Position numbers and translations under genes: made by a program. DNA of 13,675 bases from DASRHY01 sp046765875 (GTDB lineage Bacteria; Actinomycetota; Actinomycetes; Propionibacteriales; Kribbellaceae). The notes under the pieces are model-generated. The model was not told where the DNA came from. It saw only the letters and a program-made list of their open reading frames with translations, and made no database searches. The stretch spans positions 1-13,675 of the forward strand of contig JBKPSJ010000389.1 in NCBI GenBank assembly GCA_046765875.1, given 5' to 3'. This document shows, piece by piece, positions 5,562-13,516 of the stretch; positions within the stretch are counted from its first letter, which is position 1, and each line of letters starts with the position of its first letter.

Positions 5562-8500
5562 GACGGGCTCTGGATCAGGGTACGAAGGACCCGCAGGCCG
5601 ACCGAGAGGTGAGCCAGCTCGGGTCCGTCGGTGTCGACGATCTCGTCCATCATCGTCGCCGCGCGGCGTAGGGTCGGGCCCTCCTTGTCCTGCCAGGCCT
5701 TGACGCGGTCCTCCGGCGACGCGGTCGGATCCGTTGCCGTGAGCACCTTTGCGGTCAGCGTCGCGTGCACCGAGTGCAGGTCGTCACGCAGTGCCGCGCG
5801 CGCCATCGTCTGCCAGCGGTCCGAGCGCGGCAGCGCGATGATCCGCTCCAGGAACCGGCCGAGCTGCAACTGCTCGCCGAGCGCGAAGTGCACCTTGGCC
5901 ACCTCGAGGACGTCGAGGTCGTCGCGGTGCGCGGTCTCGACGATCCCGAGCCCGCCGTAGGCAGGCGGCAGGACGGCGATCCGGGTGGCGAAGTCGTCGC
6001 CGACGCCCTTGCCGATAAGGGCATCGCGGCGCTGCTCGAACAACGACGCCTCACGGCCCCGCAACACCTCGGGCAACGACTTGGTCAACGTTGCGATGCC
6101 CGGCGCGAAGTACTCGATGATCTCGGCGATGTCCAGCGGCGAGCGCCGGTTCGAGACCAGCCAGCGGGTGGCGCGTTCGACCAGGGTGCGGGTCTCCAGC
6201 CGCATCCGGGTCTGGGTCTCGGCGTCGACCTTGTTGTCCAGCGCGGTGTTCTGCGCGAGCAGGTCGGGCTGCATGAAGATCCGGCTGGCCGCCAGGTTCG
6301 CGCGTACGACGTCCTCGACGGTGCCGCCGGTCTCCAGCGACAGCCGGTGGAACGCGGTGATCCCCGAGGTGTTGACGAACTCGTTGACCACCTGGGTGAC
6401 GATGATCTCCCGGCGCAGCTGGTGATGCTGCATCGGCCCGGCGAACTTCTCCTGGATCGGGTGCGGGAAGTACGACGCCAGCTTGGAGCTCAGGTATTCG
6501 TCGTCGGGCAGCGAGCCCTTGAGCAGGTCGTCCTCGAGCACGATCTTGGTGTACGCCTGCAGCACGGCCAGCTCGGGTGTGGTCAGCCCGCGGCCGTCGG
6601 CCTTGCGGCGGCGGAACTCGGTCACGCTCGGCAGGAACTCCAGCTCGCGGTCGAGCAGGCCCTGCCGCTCCAGCCGGCGTACCCAGTCCGCGTGCACGTG
6701 CAGCAGCGCCGGCGCCTGGTACGAGGCGTTGGCCAGAGCGATGTTCGAGCGGTAGTTGCTCTTGAGCACCAGCGCGGCCACCTCGTCGGTCATCGAGGCG
6801 AGCACATCGTTGCGCTGCTTCGCGGTCAGGTCGCCGTCCGCGACGACCTGATCGAGCAGGATCTTGATGTTGACCTCGTGGTCGGAGGTGTCGACCCCGG
6901 CGGAGTTGTCGATGAAGTCGGTGTTCACCCGACCGCCCTCGGCCGCGTACTCGATCCGGCCGAGCTGAGTCAGACCGAGGTTGCCGCCCTCGCCGACGGC
7001 CTTGGCCCGCAGCTCGCTCCCGTCGATCCGGATCGCGTCGTTCGTCTTGTCGCCGACGTCGGCGTGCGTCTCGGCCGACGCCTTGACGTAGGTGCCGATG
7101 CCGCCGTTCCAGAACAGGTCGACCTCGGCCTTCAGGATCGCCTGCATCAGCTCCGGCGGTGTCATCGCGGTGATCGCGGCGTCCAGGTCGAGCACCTCGC
7201 ACACCTGCGGGCTGATCGGGATCGACTTGTCGGCGCGCGGGAACACCCCGCCGCCCTCGGAGATCAGCGAGCGGTCGTAGTCGTTCCACGACGACCGGGC
7301 CAGCCCGAACAGCCGCCGCCGCTCGGCGTACGAGGTCGCCGCGTCGGGCGTCGGGTCGAGGAAGATGTGCCGGTGGTCGAACGCGGCCACCAGCCTGATG
7401 TGCTCGCTGAGCAGCATCCCGTTGCCGAACACGTCGCCGGACATGTCGCCGATGCCGACCACGGTGAAGTCCTGGGTCTGGCAGTCCACACCCATCTCGC
7501 GGAAGTGCCGCTTCACCGACTCCCAGGCGCCGCGCGCGGTGATGCCCATCGCCTTGTGGTCGTAGCCGGCCGAGCCGCCGGACGCGAACGCGTCACCGAG
7601 CCAGAAGCCACGCGATACGGCAACGCCGTTGGCGATGTCGGAGAAGGTCGCGGTTCCCTTGTCGGCGGCAACGACCAGGTACGCGTCGTCGGCGTCGTAC
7701 CGGACGACCTGCTTGGGTGGCCTGACCTCGCCGCCGACGATGTTGTCGGTGATGTCGAGCAGACCGGAGATGAACGTCTTGTAGCACTCGATGCCCTCGG
7801 CGAGCCACGCGTCACGATCGACCGACGGGTCGGGCAGGTGCTTGGCGTAGAAGCCGCCCTTCGCGCCGACCGGCACGATCACAGCGTTCTTCACCATCTG
7901 CGCCTTGACCAGGCCGAGGATCTCGGTACGGAAGTCCTCGCGGCGGTCCGACCAGCGCAGCCCACCACGCGCGACCGCGCCGAATCGAAGGTGCACGCCC
8001 TCGACCCGTGGCGAGTAGACGAAGATCTCGAACTCCGGCCGCGGCTCGGGCAGGTCCGGGATCGCCTTCGGCTCCAGCTTGAGCGAGATGTAGTCGTGGA
8101 AGTTGCCGTCGGCATCGGTCTGGAAATAGTTGGTCCGCAGCGTCGCCTTCATCACGGTCAGGTACGAGCGCAGGATCCGGTCCTCGTCCAGGCTCTGTAC
8201 GCTGTCGAGCGCGACCTGGATCTCCTTGTCCAGCTGGCCGACGGCGGTGCTACGAGCCGGGTCGTCCTTCGGTCCGAGCGCGGGGTCGAAGCTGGTCTCG
8301 AACAACTGCACCAGCAACTGGGCGATATCGGTGTGCGCCCGGAAGGTGTTCTCGATGTAGTCCTGGCTGAACGGCGTACCGCCCTGCCTGATGTACTTCT
8401 GGTACGCCCGGATGATCGACACCTGCCGCCAGGTCAGCCCGGCGGTGACCACCAGCGCGTTGAAGTTGTCGCTCTCCGCCTTGCCGTCCCAGATCGCCCG

Positions 8501-10423
8501 GAACGTGTCCGAGAACAGCCTGCGCAACTCCTCGCTGACGTGGTCGTCGTCGGCCGTACGCAGCCCGAAGTCGTAGATGTACGCCGTGCGGCCGTCGGAA
8601 GGGCGAAGCTCGTAGGGCCGCTCGTCCACCACCTCGACACCCATGTGGGTCAGGTGCGGCAGCACCTGCGACAGCGACAACGCCGACCCGGTCCGGAACA
8701 GCTTGAACCGGCGCTCATTGCCCTCGGCATCGAACGGCGTGTACAGCGACATCGCCAGCCCATCGGCGTCCGGCAGCATGTCCAGCGTGCAGACGTCGGC
8801 CACCGCGACCCGGGCCGGGAAGTCCTCCTTGTAGGCCTCCGGGAGCGCGCCCCCGTAGAGGTTCGCCAGCTTGGTCGCGGTCACCTCGTCGACCCGGTCG
8901 CTCAGCGCGACGGCGAAATCGTCTCCCCATGCCCGGGTGGCGTCGATGACCTGCTGCTCGAGCGCGTCGGCGTCGTAGGCGCCGACGGTCTGGCCCTTGT
9001 TCATCCGCACCACGAAGTGCACCCGGGCCAGGACGGACTCGGTCACGTGCGCGGCGTACTCCACCGACTCCGCGCCGATGGCCTGCTTGAGGATGTCCTG
9101 CATCTTCAGCCGGACGGCGGTCGTGTACCGGTCGCGGGGCAGGTACACCAGGCACGACAGGTACCGGTTGTAGACGTCGCGGCGGATGAACAATTTGACC
9201 GCGCGACGCTCCTGCAGATGCAGCACCTCGGTGACGATCGGCAACAGTTCCTCGACCGGTGCCTGCAGCAACTCGTCGCGCGGGAACGTTTCCAGTACGT
9301 CCAGCAGACCCTTGCCGCTGTGGCTGGTCGGGTCGAACCCGGTGAGCTTGAACAGCTCGACCGCCTTGCGCCGCAGCACCGGGACGTGCACGACGCTCTC
9401 GGTGTACGCCGTCGACGCGAGCAACCCGAGGAACCTGCGCTCGGCGATCGGCTCGCCGCTCTCGTCGAACTCCTTGAGCCCGACGTAGTCCAGGTACGAC
9501 GAGCGGTGCACGGTCGAGCGCGAGTTCGCCTTGGTCAGGATCAACAGCTTGCGCTCACGGGCCCGGGCGCTCACCTCCGGCGGCAGCACCGGCGGCTCGC
9601 CGTCCAGCTTCGGGTCCCTGCGCAGGATGCCGAGACCGGTGCCCGCGACCGGCGTCAGCATGCCCACGTCGCCCTTCATCGTGAAGGCGTACTCGCGATA
9701 GCCGAGGAAGGTGAAGTGCTCGTCGGCGAGCCACTCCAGCAGCTCGCGTGCCTCCTCGACCTCGCCCTCGCTCACCGGCAGCTCGTTCGCGTCCAGCGAC
9801 TCGGCGATGCTGACCGCCTTCTCGTGCATCTTCGGCCAGTCCTCGACCGCCTCGCGGACATCGGACAGCACCGACTGCAGCGCGCTCTCCAGCCGGCGGT
9901 GCTCGGCGGGGTCGGCGATCCGGTCGATCTCGAGGTGCATCCACGACTCACGGAGCAGACCGTGCTCCTCGTCATTCGCACCCTCGTCGTCGATGACCTC
10001 CTGCAGCACGCCGGTGAGGTCACGGCGTACCACGAACTGCGGGTGCACGAGCAGGTGCAGCGCCAGCCCGTTCTCCGCGATCACCATGGACGCGGAGTCG
10101 ACCAGGAACGGCATGTCGTCGACCGCGATCTCGGCCACCGTGTGACCGCCGGCCGACCAGCCGTGCTCCTCCAGGGTCGGGGTGAAGACCTTGACCTTGG
10201 CGGTGCCCTGCGGACGGCTCGTCGCCGACCGGTAATGGTGCTTCGCAGCGCCGACGAGGTCGGTCGGCTGACGCGATACGACGTCCTCGGCTGCTACGTA
10301 CCTGTAGTACTGGTCGAGGAACCGGGTCAGCTTCCCCGGGTCGGACTTGTCGTGGCCGTGGGTTCCCGCCGCCACCGCTTTGGCGAGAACGTCCGCTTTC
10401 TGGGCGTCCATCCTGCTCTGCAT
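5558..10423 (-). CDS. gdhB: NAD-specific glutamate dehydrogenase, large (180-kDa) class
   Basis: Catalyses NAD-dependent oxidative deamination of glutamate to 2-oxoglutarate and ammonium, feeding amino-acid carbon into the TCA cycle; cytosolic. With about 1621 aa it matches the large class known from Streptomyces clavuligerus and Pseudomonas aeruginosa (about 1600-1650 aa). The long N-terminal region (ACT-like folds, about 1-700) precedes the catalytic part. Catalytic landmarks are ARGGLRWSDRREDF (about 818-831), KGGFYAK shortly after, GIGDMSGDVFGNGML (about 990-1004), EGGNLGLTQ (from about 1145) and DNSAGVDTSDHE (from about 1172). I chose the ATG at 10423 (MQSRMDAQKADVL) because family members begin in this way; ATGs at 10429 and 10411 and an upstream GTG at 10495 are alternatives, and no start has a strong Shine-Dalgarno. 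Upstream DNA carries a 12-bp palindrome that may be regulatory. The long plus-strand frame over this gene is a GC-driven shadow. Confidence 0.95.
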   Translation of the reverse strand: MQSRMDAQKADVLAKAVAAGTHGHDKSDPGKLTRFLDQYYRYVAAEDVVSRQPTDLVGAAKHHYRSATSRPQGTAKVKVFTPTLEEHGWSAGGHTVAEIAVDDMPFLVDSASMVIAENGLALHLLVHPQFVVRRDLTGVLQEVIDDEGANDEEHGLLRESWMHLEIDRIADPAEHRRLESALQSVLSDVREAVEDWPKMHEKAVSIAESLDANELPVSEGEVEEARELLEWLADEHFTFLGYREYAFTMKGDVGMLTPVAGTGLGILRRDPKLDGEPPVLPPEVSARARERKLLILTKANSRSTVHRSSYLDYVGLKEFDESGEPIAERRFLGLLASTAYTESVVHVPVLRRKAVELFKLTGFDPTSHSGKGLLDVLETFPRDELLQAPVEELLPIVTEVLHLQERRAVKLFIRRDVYNRYLSCLVYLPRDRYTTAVRLKMQDILKQAIGAESVEYAAHVTESVLARVHFVVRMNKGQTVGAYDADALEQQVIDATRAWGDDFAVALSDRVDEVTATKLANLYGGALPEAYKEDFPARVAVADVCTLDMLPDADGLAMSLYTPFDAEGNERRFKLFRTGSALSLSQVLPHLTHMGVEVVDERPYELRPSDGRTAYIYDFGLRTADDDHVSEELRRLFSDTFRAIWDGKAESDNFNALVVTAGLTWRQVSIIRAYQKYIRQGGTPFSQDYIENTFRAHTDIAQLLVQLFETSFDPALGPKDDPARSTAVGQLDKEIQVALDSVQSLDEDRILRSYLTVMKATLRTNYFQTDADGNFHDYISLKLEPKAIPDLPEPRPEFEIFVYSPRVEGVHLRFGAVARGGLRWSDRREDFRTEILGLVKAQMVKNAVIVPVGAKGGFYAKHLPDPSVDRDAWLAEGIECYKTFISGLLDITDNIVGGEVRPPKQVVRYDADDAYLVVAADKGTATFSDIANGVAVSRGFWLGDAFASGGSAGYDHKAMGITARGAWESVKRHFREMGVDCQTQDFTVVGIGDMSGDVFGNGMLLSEHIRLVAAFDHRHIFLDPTPDAATSYAERRRLFGLARSSWNDYDRSLISEGGGVFPRADKSIPISPQVCEVLDLDAAITAMTPPELMQAILKAEVDLFWNGGIGTYVKASAETHADVGDKTNDAIRIDGSELRAKAVGEGGNLGLTQLGRIEYAAEGGRVNTDFIDNSAGVDTSDHEVNIKILLDQVVADGDLTAKQRNDVLASMTDEVAALVLKSNYRSNIALANASYQAPALLHVHADWVRRLERQGLLDRELEFLPSVTEFRRRKADGRGLTTPELAVLQAYTKIVLEDDLLKGSLPDDEYLSSKLASYFPHPIQEKFAGPMQHHQLRREIIVTQVVNEFVNTSGITAFHRLSLETGGTVEDVVRANLAASRIFMQPDLLAQNTALDNKVDAETQTRMRLETRTLVERATRWLVSNRRSPLDIAEIIEYFAPGIATLTKSLPEVLRGREASLFEQRRDALIGKGVGDDFATRIAVLPPAYGGLGIVETAHRDDLDVLEVAKVHFALGEQLQLGRFLERIIALPRSDRWQTMARAALRDDLHSVHATLTAKVLTATDPTASPEDRVKAWQDKEGPTLRRAATMMDEIVDTDGPELAHLSVGLRVLRTLIQSPS

Positions 10424-10531
10424 TCTCATCCCGTCCCAGGCAGAACGGCGCTTGTGGCACCGGACAGCACTCCTTTGTGCGGTCAGTACTGACACTAGTC
10501 CTCTCGCGCCACTGGTGTGCCGGGACCGGTG
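10424..10531 (-). promoter_or_regulatory. Region upstream of gdhB with possible -10 box
   Basis: 108 bases separate the ferredoxin stop from the gdhB start. A possible actinobacterial -10, TAGTGT (10497 to 10492 on the minus strand), would give a leader of about 60 bases, but no good -35 sits 16-19 bases upstream of it. An AAAGGAG (about 10470) does not serve any in-frame start. gdhB may therefore have its own promoter rather than depend on read-through from the redox operon. Confidence 0.35.
10482..10493. promoter_or_regulatory. Perfect 12-bp palindrome, candidate operator
   Basis: GTCAGTACTGAC is a perfect inverted repeat overlapping the end of the putative -10 of gdhB. Its position over the expected transcription start suggests a repressor site. 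The binding protein is unknown. Confidence 0.4.
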
Positions 10532-10726
10532 TCAGCCGGATCGTTCGAGACGCAATGCGAGCGCCGGACAGGCGAGCACAGCGCGGCGCTCGTCACCCTC
10601 CGGATCCTCGTAGCCGGGGTCGGCAATCAACGGGAAGCCCCAGTCGTCGAGCGTGATCCGCCCGGGCAGCAGCGCGGCGCACAGGCCGTGCCCGTCGCAC
10701 CGGGTCCAGTCGACGGTCAGTGCCAT
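10532..10726 (-). CDS. Small three-cysteine ferredoxin, [3Fe-4S]-type
   Basis: A 64-aa soluble ferredoxin, the last gene of the redox operon. The cluster motif is C10-DGHGL-C16 near the N-terminus with C53-P54 near the C-terminus; a His sits between the first two cysteines. Three cysteines in this CxxHxxC...CP arrangement are typical of single-cluster [3Fe-4S] (or His-assisted [4Fe-4S]) actinobacterial ferredoxins, the group that also serves cytochromes P450. The start at ATG 10726 (MALTVDWTRCDG) has GGAG 7 bases upstream and overlaps the 3' end of the NuoF-like gene by 10 bases, so the two are probably cotranslated and may exchange electrons. No P450 gene lies in the window, so the partner is more likely the NuoF-like protein. 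Confidence 0.88.
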   Translation of the reverse strand: MALTVDWTRCDGHGLCAALLPGRITLDDWGFPLIADPGYEDPEGDERRAVLACPALALRLERSG

Positions 10727-11943
10727 GATTCGGCTCCGATCGGGAGTACACCGGTCACCGCGCGGCCACAGCCGCCGGCCCCGTGTGCGTGGACGTCTTC
10801 GGCGAAGGTGTCGAGCGCGGATCCGACGAACCGGACCGCGCCGTCGGGATGGGCGCAGGCACCGCGCACCATCGACAGCGGCCGCCGGACGTCGGCCGGT
10901 TCGCCGCGCAGTACCCGGCCCAACTGGCCGGTCACAGCCGGTAGGCCGAAGACGCAAGGGCCGCACTGACCGGCGGACCGCGCGGTCAGCCACTGCGCGA
11001 TCCGGTACACCTCACCGAGCGGGCAGGTCTGTGCCCCCAGCGCGACCACCACCCCGGCAGCCACCGGCATCGGCCCGGCAAGCCGGCTGAGCGACAGCTC
11101 GTTGGGGCCGGCGAGCCAGCGACCGTGGTAGCCGCCGAGCAAGATAGGCCCCGGCACGGCTCCGGCCGCCCGCAACACCACATCGAGCGGCACGCCGACC
11201 GGCGTCTCCAGCACGCCCGGCCGCGCGACCAGCCCGCTCACAGTGAGCAGTTGAGTGCCCGGCTCGGCGGGTAGGCCGGTCTCGGCGTACCGGTGCGCGC
11301 CGTACCGCACCAGGATCGCGATCTGCGCGAACGTCTCAGCGTTCGACAGGAACGTCGGCCGGCCGGCGAGTCCACTGTGGCTCGGCAGCACCCGCCGGCC
11401 GGGTGGCAGCGCCGGGCCGCCGGACAGGCCGCGCAGCAATGCCCGGGCCTCGCCGCCGACGAACTCGCCCGGCGTCACCGCGAGCTCGATCCGTACCGGG
11501 TCGGAGCGCTCCGCCAGCGCCGCCTGCACCGATGCCGCCGCGTCCTGATCGTGCACGGCGATGACCGCGAGCCGGGCACCGACCGCGGTCGCCGTCGCCA
11601 CCGCACCGTCCAGCACGAGATGCGGTACGCCCGTCAGCAGAGCGCGGTCCTTGTGACTGGCCGGCTCGCTCTCCGACCCGTTGACCACCACGGCGTACGG
11701 CCGGCGAGGCAGGCTGGCCAGCTTCGCGGAGACCGGGAAGCCGGCGCCACCCCTGCCGCGGAGCCCGACCGCCTCGGTCAGGGCCTGCAGATCGGCGCGG
11801 CCGATCCGCGGCAGCGTGCCGTGCAGATCGTGGTGCAGGGCGAGGTCCACCCGTGCTGTCCGGTCGAGTCCGGCCAGCAGCCGCGGCGTACCGATGGTCC
11901 ACACCGGGATCCGGCCGGCGCTCTGTACCGCGGTCGCGGTCAT
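10717..11943 (-). CDS. NuoF-like NADH/FMN/SLBB iron-sulfur oxidoreductase
   Basis: A 408-aa protein resembling the NADH-binding subunit NuoF of complex I, but standing alone with a ferredoxin and a membrane haem protein. The FMN/NADH-binding region shows RGRGGAGFPVSAKL (62-75), NGSESEPASHKDRALL (88-103) and FVGGEARALLRGL (161-173). An SLBB segment follows (LLTVSGLVARPGVLETPVG, 232-250). The C-terminal Fe-S region has SAGQC327GPC330VFG and C363 in RGACAHP. Classical NuoF has ESCGxCxxC plus a distal Cys, four ligands in all; here the first is Ala, leaving three. It probably passes electrons between NAD(P)H and the ferredoxin or the membrane haem protein, in either direction. The start at ATG 11943 has AGGAG 6 bases upstream and overlaps the preceding stop as ATGA. 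The larger frame extending upstream lies inside the membrane-protein gene and is not used. Confidence 0.88.
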   Translation of the reverse strand: MTATAVQSAGRIPVWTIGTPRLLAGLDRTARVDLALHHDLHGTLPRIGRADLQALTEAVGLRGRGGAGFPVSAKLASLPRRPYAVVVNGSESEPASHKDRALLTGVPHLVLDGAVATATAVGARLAVIAVHDQDAAASVQAALAERSDPVRIELAVTPGEFVGGEARALLRGLSGGPALPPGRRVLPSHSGLAGRPTFLSNAETFAQIAILVRYGAHRYAETGLPAEPGTQLLTVSGLVARPGVLETPVGVPLDVVLRAAGAVPGPILLGGYHGRWLAGPNELSLSRLAGPMPVAAGVVVALGAQTCPLGEVYRIAQWLTARSAGQCGPCVFGLPAVTGQLGRVLRGEPADVRRPLSMVRGACAHPDGAVRFVGSALDTFAEDVHAHGAGGCGRAVTGVLPIGAESWH

Positions 11944-12533
11944 CGCTGACTCCTGACGGTCTCGGCCCAGGCACGGGTTCGTGCGACGGACAGCGGGCGC
12001 CGGCGGTGGTCGGCGTCGGCCTGCAGCCGGATCGTGACCGCGAACGCGACGGCCGCCAGGCAGGCCAGGTCGAGTCCGAGCATCCAGCCGGAGCCGCGGT
12101 CGGTGCCGGCCAGCAGGCCGTGCGTGATCGACAGCGCCCACCCGACGTACGCGATGCCGTGCAGCAGCCGCCAGCGCCTGCTGATCCCGGCCGACGTCGC
12201 CAGCCGGCCACGGGCGGCGCCGAGCACAGCCGCGAACACGAACGCGTACAAGGCCAGCGCGCCGACCAGTACCGCGAACGGCCGGTAGCTCGAGCCGAGC
12301 GGCCAGAACACGACGCTGGGCCCGATGTTGACATAGCTGTCGGAGATCACCGCGGTGAGGTGCGCACCGAGCAGAACGAGTCCGGTCACCGCGGCCGCGC
12401 GGTGGACATAGCCGAGCCCGAACCGCATGCCGGCCCGCTCCACGGTCGGCGCCAGCGCACCGAGCACCACCGTCAGCGTGAAGCAGACCAGCGCCATCGC
12501 GCCGGCCGCTCGAGCCAAGTACCACAGCGTCAT
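11940..12533 (-). CDS. Ferric reductase-like transmembrane haem b protein
   Basis: A 197-aa integral membrane protein with about five predicted helices (roughly 5-26, 44-64, 84-106, 123-141 and 149-170) and a basic, hydrophilic C-terminal tail. Two histidine pairs on separate helices, H44/H58 and H125/H138, are spaced 14 and 13 residues apart. This is the pattern used to hold haems across the membrane in ferric reductase-like (MsrQ/NOX/FRE-type) domains. It has no FAD/NAD domain of its own, so electrons must come from a separate protein, most simply the NuoF-like protein or ferredoxin encoded next. The start at ATG 12533 overlaps the apbE stop as TGATG; the stop overlaps the next start as ATGA. 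Confidence 0.87.
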   Translation of the reverse strand: MTLWYLARAAGAMALVCFTLTVVLGALAPTVERAGMRFGLGYVHRAAAVTGLVLLGAHLTAVISDSYVNIGPSVVFWPLGSSYRPFAVLVGALALYAFVFAAVLGAARGRLATSAGISRRWRLLHGIAYVGWALSITHGLLAGTDRGSGWMLGLDLACLAAVAFAVTIRLQADADHRRRPLSVARTRAWAETVRSQR

Positions 12534-13516
12534 CAGGCGGCCCGCCGATCAGACGGCCAGCCGCCCAGTTCGCGGACCGTACCGTCCTTCGCGAGCAGCC
12601 GGGCCGGGTGACCGGTCAGCCGCAGCCGTGCCTCGGCTGTCTCGCCGGTGGCGACCACCGCGGTACTGAAGGTGTTCGCCCGTACGGCGCTCGGCGCCCA
12701 GACAGACGCGGTCCGCCAGGGCCCGTTCGACGGCAGCCCCGTACGGGGGTCGATGACATGATGCGCTTCGCCGGACGGGGTGGGCCAGTGGCGTACCGTC
12801 CGGGTCGACGTGGTCAGGCCGCCGTGCCGCAGGGAGACGAGCACGGCGGGATCGCCCGCGCGCTCGGCGACCTCGATCAGCCAGGGCCGGTCCGTTCTGC
12901 CGGCCGCGCGCAGGTCGCCGCCGATCTCGACCAGCACGGCACAGCCGTACCGGCCGGCAATGGTCGTCGCCGCGCGGTCGGCGGTCCAGGCCTTGGCGGT
13001 CGCGCCCAGATCGAGGCTCAGCCCAGCCGGTACGCCGATCAGGCCGAACCGCTGCATCCGGCGGACGGACCGCCACCCGGGCGTCCGGTGTACGGGTGTC
13101 ACTGCCACCGGTACCGGGCCCGCCTCCCGCCCGGAGGGGCCGTCGGCACGGGCGGGAGGCGGTGCCGTGTGCGGCACCTGCGCCGTCTCGCGCCGGCGGA
13201 CGATGGCGATGTCCGCGTCGTAGCCGGCCGCGATCACCGCGCCGCCGACCGTCGGATCGGTCGCGCCGCCGGTCTCCTCGGCCGCGACCAGCGCGACATC
13301 GACCAGCCGGGCCAGCAGCGGCGAGACCGGGACCAGCGTGCCCGCATTCCGGTTGAGCTTGGACAGTTCGGAGTCCGGCCGGAACCTGCTGGCCGCGCGG
13401 TCGACCCGGGCCATCAGTTCCTGCAGGTCGTCGCAGGCGGCGTCGAGTGCGGCCGGGTGGTCGACGGTCAGCCGAACGCTGCAACTCCAGTCCGACCAGG
13501 TGCGGGACGCGGTCAT
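12533..13516 (-). CDS. apbE: ApbE-type FAD:protein FMN transferase
   Basis: ApbE transfers FMN from FAD covalently to a Thr/Ser of extracytosolic FMN-binding proteins. This 327-aa copy shows RFRPDSELSKLNRNAG (44-59), DLGATAKAWTAD (169-180), GGDLRAAG (199-206), HHVIDPRTG (252-260) and ANTFSTAVVATG (280-291). In many ApbE proteins the last motif has a metal-binding Asp where N281 stands; Asn is common in actinobacterial members, as I recall. There is a Pro/Ala/Arg-rich, probably disordered insertion at about 108-150. No clear signal peptide is visible, so it may act in the cytosol before export of its target, or be anchored by partners. The start at ATG 13516 overlaps the upstream stop as ATGA, with GGGAG 9 bases before. 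Its target is probably the protein whose C-terminal tail precedes it. Confidence 0.92.
   Translation of the reverse strand: MTASRTWSDWSCSVRLTVDHPAALDAACDDLQELMARVDRAASRFRPDSELSKLNRNAGTLVPVSPLLARLVDVALVAAEETGGATDPTVGGAVIAAGYDADIAIVRRRETAQVPHTAPPPARADGPSGREAGPVPVAVTPVHRTPGWRSVRRMQRFGLIGVPAGLSLDLGATAKAWTADRAATTIAGRYGCAVLVEIGGDLRAAGRTDRPWLIEVAERAGDPAVLVSLRHGGLTTSTRTVRHWPTPSGEAHHVIDPRTGLPSNGPWRTASVWAPSAVRANTFSTAVVATGETAEARLRLTGHPARLLAKDGTVRELGGWPSDRRAA

Noticed and set aside
5551..5580. Bidirectional terminator between gntR and gdhB
   Set aside because: Arms of only five bases and no T tract on either side; too weak to call.
5765..10492. A 1575-codon open frame on the plus strand, antisense to gdhB
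   Set aside because: Its product is Arg/Val/Gln/Leu-rich with no recognisable domain and mirrors the GC-rich third positions of gdhB; the opposite strand encodes a full, motif-complete glutamate dehydrogenase.
10424..10495. GTG at 10495 as the gdhB start
   Set aside because: It lies at the edge of the putative -10 and palindrome, has no ribosome binding site, and adds 24 residues that do not resemble the family N-terminus.
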